From Spongospora subterranea f. sp. subterranea (lineage: Eukaryota > Endomyxa: Phytomyxea > Phytomyxea > Plasmodiophorida), in contig JAUGWO010000080.1 in assembly GCA_049724395.1 (NCBI GenBank), positions 28,675-92,674 of the forward strand: 64,000 nt of DNA, written 5' to 3'. A program made the translations under genes and the position numbers. The notes beneath the pieces were generated by a model. That model worked only from the letters and a program-made list of their open reading frames with translations. It was not told where the DNA came from and searched no databases. Below are positions 56,950 through 64,000 of this stretch, piece by piece (the first letter of the stretch is position 1; each line of letters starts with the position of its first letter).

Positions 56950-57895
56950 TTTGAGGCGTGCGGTTTCCCAGTTAAATTTGGCGCAAGGGCGTCGATCGAA
57001 TCAGATTCTCATCTGCCGATCAAATCCGATCCCCATTCTCTTCCCCCGCTTCCTCATTGAGTCAGCCAACCTTCCACTCCGGTTTCACAGCAATCGACAG
57101 ACAGTCATGATTTGGCGCTTCGTCGGTCTATCATGAATTTACCACAATTTTACGATTATGTCACGTTATAAGAAATTCACAAGTACTTGGGATCAACGCG
57201 ACGTCGAGTGTGGGAAACCGTGCTTCTGACCCGATGTCTAAAGTTTGAGACTTTCGTGGATTCTTTTGACCGACTGATGGGTCGGCTTGGCGACTCAATG
57301 CGTTGTGATGTTCTGCTGCAATCATTGAGGGAGACGGCTCTGGAGCGAGCTTTGCAAGCTGGTGAGACTTCGTACCTCAGTCTCATTGGTCTGCTGCGCC
57401 GGTGGTATCAGAACGATCCATCAATCGTCAAACCGGCGTCAGTGGACCTACCTGCCCAACTTGATCGAGCGGTTCCTGCATCGCAGGAAATACTATCCGA
57501 TTATGTGGAATTATGGCGTCGGGCTTAGTCCACGTTCAAAATCGTATACGCAGAGGCGTCTTTATTGGCTGAGATCCGTTCGGTTTTAATTTTTGTAAGA
57601 AACAATCCTTCTGCACGCTATGCACAATTTTCCATCTGCGACTCCTCCTTCCCCACTCATTCCACCTTCACGCTCTACACTCATTCCCCATCTGCGACAC
57701 CTCCCGTTACGACTCCTCTATCGTCGAACAAGCACGTTCGTTTACGCCTCAGTGTGTGCACTGTCATTCTATTGATTATCTGGTGCGACAATGCCCGGCT
57801 TGCACTGAAGCTGAACGCGAACAGCATCTCTGGGCCTTGAATGAACTCACGGTCAAACAATTGTCAGGAGGCGCAACCCGATCAGGCACATGTAT
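56950..57895 (+). pseudogene. Retroelement gag with degenerate zinc knuckle
   Basis: 57187-57528 encodes a capsid-like helical region (DSFDRLMGRLGDSMRCDVLL, then LRETALERALQAGETSYLSL, LLRRWYQND). In a different frame, 57740-57895 gives CVHCHSIDYLVRQCPACTEA followed by EREQHLWALNELTVKQL and a stop. The cysteine pattern resembles a zinc knuckle without its histidine in the usual place. Pyrimidine-rich leaders at 56580-56840 and 57960-58110 resemble each other in composition. Confidence 0.5.
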
Positions 57896-58123
57896 CTAAT
57901 ACACACTGTGCCGTGGAAACCGAACTGACCTAACCTCACTTTGGTTAACGCCGTTTTTGAATCGATGTTATTCCCGTCTTCGTCCCGACCATCTTCGTCT
58001 CTCTCTCTCCCTCGTTATAGTTCTCTCCTTCTAGCTCCCGCTTTGGCCCCCCTTCGTTAGCCTGCTTCCTCGTCTACATCTCTCAACTTCATTATTTCCG
58101 GTTCATAACAGTTTAACCAAACC

Positions 58124-59300
58124 CATGGTATCTACTCGAAACCATTCCCCCTCGCCCGTTAGTCCATCCAATGTTGAACTCGTGAATCCGCCTGACGGCA
58201 CTCCTATTCCATACCAACGCTAATTCAACAATTGCAAACGCAGATCTTGGATCTACAAAGCCAACTTGCAGATTTGCAAAGCCAACGATCCGAATCAGGT
58301 ACCGACATGGTCACAACTCTGGCCTGCATACAAGTTGAGGTATCGGAATTACAAGTGCGAATCCCTACCCCAAACCCCACAAGCGCTTCCACAGCCTCCT
58401 ATTGCTCAGTTGCCGAAACCCAACCAGTTTTCTGGCGATCGCAGTAAATTCCGACAGTGGTTCTGCCAAGTCACTAACTACCTGAGAATCTACAGTACTG
58501 GATATACATCAGACACGATGCGAGTAGGGCTGTTCAGTAGGGCTGTTCACCAGCCTCATGACCGAGTCGGCGCTCCTATGGCTGATGCCCTATGTTGAAT
58601 CCAAGTCTTATATTTTAGATAACTTTGAGGGATTTATCGAAAACTTAAAACTTGATTCTACCTCAATCACAGTTCGACGTTATTCAACTTGGTTATGATT
58701 GGCTACAAAAGTTCAATCCACAGATAGACTGTCGAACTGGCAAGTTGAGAGTTTCTCATGCTGAATCCCCAGTCATTCCATTAGCATTAATGTCAGTCAT
58801 CCACATGACCTCAAGGCCTGGTGCGACGGTTTGGGGTAGGGATTCGCACTTGTAATTCCGATACCTCAGCCTGTATGCGGGCCAAAGTTGTGACCATGTC
58901 GGTACCTGATTCGGATCGTTGGCTTTGCGATTCTGCAAGTTGGCTTTGTAGATCCAAGATCTGCGTTTGCAATTGTTGAATTAGCGTTTGGTATGGAATA
59001 GGAGTGCCTGGACGATATATTGATATATTCTGATACAGAAGCTGATCACATAAATCACGTTCGCTCCGTCCTGACAGTGTTACGGGAACAAGGTCTGTAC
59101 GTTGAAATGGAAAAATGTGCTTTCCACGCTTCAGAGGTTCAATTTTTTGGATATATAATCTCCAACAAATGTGTCAAAATGGACCCAGCCCGTGTCGATG
59201 CTGTTAATTCGTGGCCCCAACCCCTCTTTGTCAAGGAGTTTTACTTCAATCATTCTTAGGATTTGCAAATTTTTATCGACAATTTAATTCCAATTTCGCA
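58124..59300 (+). pseudogene. Rearranged Ty3/Gypsy: gag, protease end, inverted gag, RT
   Basis: Plus-strand gag coiled coil (QTQILDLQSQLADLQSQRSE) and capsid start (PPIAQLPKPNQFSGDRSKFR, QWFCQVTNYLRIYSTGYTSD), then the protease C-terminal piece at 58655-58770 (GYDWLQKFNPQIDCRTGKLR). Next comes an inverted copy of the gag start (58830-59008). RT resumes at 59009, exactly at LDDILIYSDTEADHINHVRS, and runs on (GLYVEMEKCAFHASEVQFFG; FANFYRQFNSNF). It ends at the SINE-like insertion at 59329, beyond which RT-type sequence continues briefly (to about 59690). Confidence 0.8.
58197..59008. repeat. About 180-bp inverted repeat (gag coiled-coil region)
   Basis: 58197-58378 and 58830-59008 are near-perfect reverse complements (shared AACAATTGCAAACGCAGATC on one arm). 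The spacer is about 450 bp and holds the capsid start and protease piece. Transcripts through this locus would form a long hairpin. Confidence 0.9.
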
Positions 59301-59328
59301 TCAACCTGTATGCCTTTATATGAACTAA

Positions 59329-59603
59329 GGTCTGACCACGTGGCCTCTAATGAATGTGGGAGAGCGAGCTGCTTGCAGTAAACTCGGAAACTCTGGATAG
59401 GCAATGTAATCAGGTGGGGGCAGGTCCCATTCGGTGTGGTCGGTAGGACAGATTATGTTGCTGAATCCAGCTGGTCTAATAGGTTCCTTCATTGGATACC
59501 CAAGCTACTTGTAGCGGCCAGGCGGAAGTAGGGAAAGTCTGGTAGTACACAGGCTTACTCAACCCATAAGAACCCGCGATCCTTTGTATACCATACCATA
59601 CCA
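59329..59603 (+). mobile_element. SINE-like element, copy 4 (full length)
   Basis: Starts GGTCTGACCACGTGGCCTCT, resembling the 5' half of a tRNA-Arg (GACCACGTGGCCTAATGGAT from memory), and ends in ATACCATACCATACCA. The body includes GGGGGCAGGTCCCATTCGGT and CTTGTAGCGGCCAGGCGGAA. It is flanked by a perfect 14-bp direct repeat, TTTATATGAACTAA (59315-59328 and 59604-59617). It interrupts the Gypsy RT; the flanks read as one frame when the insert and one repeat are ignored. Full length is about 275 bp. Confidence 0.85.
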
Positions 59604-59801
59604 TTTATATGAACTAACAACAAACATGCAACCTTCAAGTACACTCCCCAATGTCAAATTTCCTTTCACTCCGCAATCAACTGCGCAAGTCACGAATCGA
59701 CGAGATGCTGGCGGCGATCGATCGTGTTGCTGGTGGTGGGGAGTCGGCTGGCACCAAGGGTGACAGTCTAGGGATGCCTGGCGGGGTAGTCTTTCCTGAC
59801 G

Positions 59802-60923
59802 ATGACTAGAACTCTGAAGTGTCAGCTGCACTCCCAATTTCCTCTGAGTCTTCAGAGCGGGCCAAATTTTAGAACAGCCGTCAAAAGCTGTTCTCGCCGT
59901 TCATTGAATACTTATCATTGGTATGAGATGAGCGGACAGGTCCTTGTTGTCAATTCCTGCACTGACGGAAAATATTTTGGAAGTCGGTACTTTACTGACA
60001 GAAAAATTATTAGAAGTCGGTGCTGTATGAATGACTCAACCGACAATACTACCATTTACTGGTGGCTATCCGACAATATTACCATTCTTTGGTGGCAATC
60101 CGACAATACCACCATTTATTGGTGGCAAACTGACAACACGACCATTAATTGGTGGCAATCTGACAATAAAACCATTTATAGGTGGCAATGGCCAAAAGGA
60201 ACACTAGTGACACTAAAACTATACTGGAAGTACAATGCCGTCATTTGGTGGAAACTACTGGTTAAGACGAAATATGGTCCCATTAACAGGGCCAAACAAG
60301 GGCCACAATTAACATCAACAACTATTAACAAGACTTTGACAGGAACAGTATACACGCCAAGTAATTGCACTTTTTGGTGGAAGCATAAGCGAACGACAAC
60401 AACAAAAACACGGAATAATGCTCCTAATAATAATGACATACAAACGCACAGAAGTAAGAGCAACACACATAAGAGGACACAAAACATTAATGAAACACAT
60501 AATACTGACAAAAGTAAAACAATTAAGACAACACTACGACAAAATTACATAGGGATAATGAATGCAGACGTGACAAATAATATCAGCACAATGAACGAAT
60601 CCACAATAAGTAACGTCCCACAGATGACTAAATGCCGTTGTATTAGGGGAATCGGCATACTATACGTGCCAGTGTCGCTCTCAGAATACATCCGTGGCGC
60701 AATTAAACCACGAACAGAAACGCTTCATCTAGGCATCATGCAGAACGTTCCAATGGAGACCGAAACCAACAAGGAACAAACAATAGGAAGAAAACATCCC
60801 AGGGACAGGGCAACCACATCTAATGCAACATCCGATAAGACCAAAAAGATGAAGGACAAATTCATACCACGGTCAATGATGAATTATAACGGAAGCGATT
60901 TTAATGCCCAAAACACAACATGA
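59802..60923 (+). CDS. LINE 5' open frame with 10-residue repeats
   Basis: A 373-codon frame. At 60037-60190 a 30-bp unit repeats five times and gives decapeptides of the form DNTTIYWWQS. The rest is Thr/Asn/Lys-rich (KTRNNAPNNNDIQTHRSKSN) with a possible folded part (CRCIRGIGILYVPVSLSEYI). It overlaps the next frame by 20 nt. The repeats contain many tryptophans and may be non-coding 5' leader sequence that happens to be open. A real product is uncertain. Confidence 0.4.
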   Translation: MTRTLKCQLHSQFPLSLQSGPNFRTAVKSCSRRSLNTYHWYEMSGQVLVVNSCTDGKYFGSRYFTDRKIIRSRCCMNDSTDNTTIYWWLSDNITILWWQSDNTTIYWWQTDNTTINWWQSDNKTIYRWQWPKGTLVTLKLYWKYNAVIWWKLLVKTKYGPINRAKQGPQLTSTTINKTLTGTVYTPSNCTFWWKHKRTTTTKTRNNAPNNNDIQTHRSKSNTHKRTQNINETHNTDKSKTIKTTLRQNYIGIMNADVTNNISTMNESTISNVPQMTKCRCIRGIGILYVPVSLSEYIRGAIKPRTETLHLGIMQNVPMETETNKEQTIGRKHPRDRATTSNATSDKTKKMKDKFIPRSMMNYNGSDFNAQNTT

Positions 60924-61590
60924 AATAGAAACTCTATTACCGGAACTCATCCAAGAAATACCTTGGCTCATGGCTAAACTAAAGAATGACGTTACGCCAA
61001 TGGGAACAGGCACGATAATCATCAAAGGGCTAAAAATAGGTACACACCGAAGAATAGTTAAAAGAATAGTAACGAAACTAACTCCAACCACTCAGGACAA
61101 TACAAAGCCCTGCAACAATACTGTGGGAGAAAAGGAATTCGAATCAGACCTACATCAGAGTCCAAACACGACACCAGCCGTAAAGTTATTGTGCAAGGCA
61201 TCCCACCATACCTTATTAAAAACGGAATGGCGATACAAGGCTGGAAAGGAAAACAACCGGACAAAGCTACCCAAATTGGAAGCAACACTACCATGTTCCA
61301 ATTCCAGATGGCAAGTGATGCGAAGCAATGTCTATCGCAGGGAACGGTACATATATTCGGGAAACAATACAAGCCCCTGGCCTTCCAAAAAAAGGAAATA
61401 CGAGTATGTGAAACATGCTACCAGATTGAGTGCCTCCAAAAAAAACAAATGTGGCAAGATTGCCTGCTACATATGCAGTGAAGCTCACATGGCCGACTCA
61501 TGCCCAAAGAAGAATAAGGATGAGCCTAAGTGCATTACATGCCAGGAAGAGGGACATTGGGCCATCCAATGCCCATGGCGTTACCTGTAA
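60904..61590 (+). pseudogene. LINE ORF1 with CCHC zinc knuckles (frameshifted)
   Basis: The N-terminal part is in this frame (MPKTQHEIETLLPELIQEIP). The middle is in another frame (61100-61440: KVIVQGIPPYLIKNGMAIQG; MFQFQMASDAKQCLSQGTVH; EIRVCETCYQIEC). The C-terminal knuckles are back in the first frame: CGKIACYICSEAHMADSCPK and KCITCQEEGHWAIQCPWRYL (C-x2-C-x4-H-x4-C type). The second shift lies on a run of eight A at 61438-61445. The protein is a nucleic-acid-binding gag of the kind found in LINE ORF1. Confidence 0.75.
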
Positions 61591-61860
61591 ATCAAGATTC
61601 AATAAAGCAAATATGACAAAGGGCCACAAAAAGATGAGCAAAATGCAAATTGAATTTACCTACACTGAAAGCCGCAGTTATGACATGCTGAAGGAGTACA
61701 CAAAGACTGGCAGATTGTGGTTTGTTTCATTATACAGGAAGGCCAAGATCTTATATTGCACCCCGAAATTAGATGCCGTCCCCTGCGACAACCAATTCTT
61801 CGCATCACTCGATACCTGGAATTGGAACATGGTAAAATTGTTTCCAATTAGGGTGTGGTT
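61230..61860. repeat. Diverged inverted repeat within the LINE
   Basis: 61267-61387 (TGTTCCAATTCCAGATGGCA region) and 61737-61857 are related as reverse complements; both encode QFQ-x-SDAK-x-x-LSQGT on opposite strands. Divergence is visible (roughly a quarter of positions), so this is an old rearrangement or a second element in reverse. Confidence 0.75.
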
Positions 61861-61997
61861 GAATGTAAAACGTGGGAAAAAACCAAATAACAGCAAAGTA
61901 TGGAAAACAAGTGAAAACAAAACACTGGAACAATCAACACCATACAGTGGCGGAAACAGCAAAGGACTCCATACATCATGCATGGTGGAGATAAAAG

Positions 61998-63812
61998 AAT
62001 ACGAAATACGTATTTAGAGATGTCATCGGAATAGGAAACTGCGCTTTCGAGGCGATCAGAGCATCAGGAGCGATCCCGAATATGACAGTGCAAAACCTAC
62101 GAAAGGAAATATGTGAATTCGCTAGAAATCCTGAGCAAGGAAGAACCATTGCTAAAAAATTAAAACCCTATATAGGATCGCTGCCAAACAATGACAGCAT
62201 AGGATTGGATGAATATCTGAATATAATGAGTATCGATAGACAATGGGGAGGGTTGTTCGAACTCACCATAGCTGCATACAAATTTAAAATGAACATAATA
62301 GTAGTAAGTCAGACGAATCCAACGCTCATAACAGATATACAGAAATGGATAGAGAACACGTTACCAAAGTCACGTGATGTAACACCATGGACCAAAACAA
62401 TTTACTTGTTACATCACAAGCATGGGAAACCATCAACACCAATGAGACATCAAGACTTGAACCATTATGGGACCCTTTTCCCTATAGAAACAACGGCTAG
62501 TGAATGGAATAATAGCGGTATGATGACACCAGACAAATGTGACCTTTACATTGATCAGTACAAATTATCAAACAAAACAGACAGCTCAGCAACGCAAAAT
62601 GTTAGAAATGATAATTCCAAACAGCAATTTATGATAAAACCATCGCTAGACAAAACGATGAGACACGATAAAAACATAAATCCGAAAAGGCACCGATCAT
62701 GCGACGATTCCGACGACCAACCCACTCAACGTGCCAAATATGAAAAACATCAAACGCACTCTAAACAAATCTGCACAAAAAAGCGAACATTGCTGATAGA
62801 TAAGGACGGCACTGAAACGCAGTATAAAAGACGGCTTACCAACAGCGAGCGCCAATGCAAAGAAGTTGCAGACAATGAAACAGCGCGAAAAACAGCCTCA
62901 AAACAGACACCAACAAGCCAGATGAGCCACTACGAACTCACCAAATTGATCGGAAATATACTAGAACCAGACAACAAGGAAGACAATATAGCAGACACAT
63001 CGGACAAAAACCTGAACGGAACTAAAACACACAAACGGCAGATGAAAATAACTCAATATTTCATGAAAACCAATACCAAAACCAGAAAAATAAGAACAAC
63101 CAGGAGCTTAAAAATCGCTCAATGGAACGCCTGCTCCCTAAGCGAACAAAAATCAAAAGAACTGTCTCGATTTGCTAACACCAACCGCGTCGATGTAATA
63201 TGTATATCAGAACTTCACCATAGACGCCAAGTAGACGATTTCCCAAACCACGAAGCCGATGACCGGTACACCCAAGCTGGAATTTTTTGGAGGGACCATG
63301 TAAATGTAGATGTGATGCGCATTCCTGCAATACAAACGTTTGGGAACGACGGAATCATGACACAAATAGTAAAAATATATAGTGAAATGATATTAATTCA
63401 CATATATATACCACCGGATATAGATCGAAATACTAGAAAAACATATTGGAAACAAATCGGCAAATTCGTAGAAATGCGAGATGAACCGATACTTCTAACA
63501 GGTGACCTCAACACCAAAGATAGACGGTTTGGAATCCACCATGACGAAACTCACAAATACCTAGACAGCATATTGGAAGAATGCAAATTGATGAACAACC
63601 CGGAACGCCCAACAAGAGGAAACAACTCATTAGATATCACCATTGCCAATCGACAGATGGCAAAGGAGATCTTACAATGGGACGTGCACGCAGAGCTAGG
63701 CAGTGACCATTCACCGACAACAATAGATACTACAATTAGAAGAAAATCGACGAAAGGATTCCCCCTAGCCGTACACAGAACCATAATTGACACACGAGCT
63801 CATAATGAGTAA
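61998..63812 (+). CDS. LINE ORF2 N-terminal part: OTU-like protease and AP endonuclease
   Basis: The frame is open from 61998. The OTU-like part begins before the first ATG (62082): FRDVIGIGNCAFEAIRASGA carries a Gly-x-Gly-Asn-Cys motif equivalent to the DGNC nucleophile loop of OTU proteases. Then come YLNIMSIDRQWGGLFELTIA (WGG motif) and LNHYGTLFP (the catalytic His-Tyr). A long Lys/Thr/Asn-rich linker follows. The endonuclease (EEP) domain starts at about 63105: LKIAQWNACSLSEQKSKELS (Asn), VDVICISELHHR (Glu), ILLTGDLNTKDRRFGIHHDE (Asp/Asn), SLDITIANRQMAKEILQWDV, AELGSDHSPTTI (Asp/His). All endonuclease catalytic residues appear present. The frame stops at 63812, and the following linker is in another frame. 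The preceding ORF overlaps by about 20 nt and would need a +1 shift. Confidence 0.8.
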   Translation, partial: NTKYVFRDVIGIGNCAFEAIRASGAIPNMTVQNLRKEICEFARNPEQGRTIAKKLKPYIGSLPNNDSIGLDEYLNIMSIDRQWGGLFELTIAAYKFKMNIIVVSQTNPTLITDIQKWIENTLPKSRDVTPWTKTIYLLHHKHGKPSTPMRHQDLNHYGTLFPIETTASEWNNSGMMTPDKCDLYIDQYKLSNKTDSSATQNVRNDNSKQQFMIKPSLDKTMRHDKNINPKRHRSCDDSDDQPTQRAKYEKHQTHSKQICTKKRTLLIDKDGTETQYKRRLTNSERQCKEVADNETARKTASKQTPTSQMSHYELTKLIGNILEPDNKEDNIADTSDKNLNGTKTHKRQMKITQYFMKTNTKTRKIRTTRSLKIAQWNACSLSEQKSKELSRFANTNRVDVICISELHHRRQVDDFPNHEADDRYTQAGIFWRDHVNVDVMRIPAIQTFGNDGIMTQIVKIYSEMILIHIYIPPDIDRNTRKTYWKQIGKFVEMRDEPILLTGDLNTKDRRFGIHHDETHKYLDSILEECKLMNNPERPTRGNNSLDITIANRQMAKEILQWDVHAELGSDHSPTTIDTTIRRKSTKGFPLAVHRTIIDTRAHNE

Positions 63813-64000
63813 CTGAAGAGGAACTGCAGAATGTTGAAAGCAAGAACATGGGACTAACAGCTTTCATTGACCTATTGCAAAATAGCATTAAGCACAAATA
63901 TGTTAGACAGAATAGATGCAAATTCTGGACCACGAAACTCAAAATTGCGTTAAACTTGCGAAATAAACTCAAGCGCAAACACCAGGAAGCCATACTGAAA

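Larger units (their letters stand above)
59802..64000 (+). mobile_element. Non-LTR retrotransposon (LINE) with OTU and endonuclease domains, 5' part
   Basis: An A-rich plus-strand element whose base composition differs sharply from the host genes. It has a gag-like ORF1 region with CCHC knuckles (60904-61590) and an ORF2 with OTU-like and AP-endonuclease domains (about 62000-63812). The linker towards reverse transcriptase (63820-64000, QNRCKFWTTKLKIALNLRNK) runs out of the window. Several frameshifts separate the parts; 62082-63812 is intact. Confidence 0.8.

Noticed and set aside
59329-59603. Solo LTR of a Gypsy element
   Set aside because: First suspected because similar sequence lies beside Gypsy pol at 6.3 kb, but flanking duplications of 14 bp, 5' truncation of other copies and the tRNA-like head fit a SINE better.
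59651-59809. 52-codon frame (MSNFLSLRNQLRKSRIDEML) as a small host gene
   Set aside because: It overlaps, in another frame, the Gypsy RT sequence that resumes after the SINE-like insertion (KFPFTPQSTAQ), and has no partner exon.

Overview
This is a window of nuclear DNA from a small-genome eukaryote. Genes are split by many short GT-AG introns (about 45-85 bp), TGA/TAG/TAA all act as stops, and the genes include PP2A B55, a p24 cargo receptor, TMEM165/Gdt1, the NXF1/Mex67 mRNA exporter, cullin-4, an A-type cyclin and citrate synthase. A thioredoxin-PUL protein, a PH-CRIB-STE20 kinase, chromodomain Ty3/Gypsy elements and DIRS-type retroelements together suggest an early-diverging fungus or another unicellular opisthokont relative. 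That placement is inference; an oomycete-like or other protist is not excluded.

Layout. 1-14.6 kb is a graveyard of mobile elements: broken Ty3/Gypsy gag and pol pieces in both orientations, a DIRS scrap, a pogo/Tigger-like scrap, a mariner-like transposase split by a Gypsy fragment, and two minisatellites (87 bp and 23 bp units). 14.6-25.4 kb holds host genes: PP2A B55, a protein with several cyclic-nucleotide-binding domains, an STI1-thioredoxin-PUL protein and an unrecognised membrane protein, with a Gypsy gag remnant between the last two. 25.7-31.5 kb is a Ty1/Copia element with both LTRs, carrying a 43-bp minisatellite inside its coding region. 31.8-54.1 kb is a gene island almost free of mobile elements: p24/TMED, TMEM165, a multi-pass membrane protein, NXF1/Mex67, a tail-anchored PH-CRIB-STE20 kinase, cullin-4, a mitotic cyclin, tRNA-Ser(AGA), an acidic protein and a citrate synthase-type enzyme. 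54.1-64 kb is again mobile DNA: a Gypsy pol remnant joined to a DIRS reverse transcriptase, gag remnants, a rearranged Gypsy, and the first part of a non-LTR retrotransposon whose ORF2 carries an OTU-type cysteine protease fold ahead of its endonuclease.

The most interesting items are: (i) a SINE-like family with four copies here, each flanked by 13-15 bp target-site duplications, with a tRNA-Arg-like head and a (CCATA)n-like tail; (ii) the OTU-bearing non-LTR element; (iii) a PH-CRIB-STE20 kinase ending in a predicted C-terminal membrane anchor; (iv) an STI1-thioredoxin-PUL fusion; (v) minisatellites whose unit lengths keep long reading frames open.

Gene models were assembled by eye across introns. 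Spans and domains are more reliable than exact splice sites.
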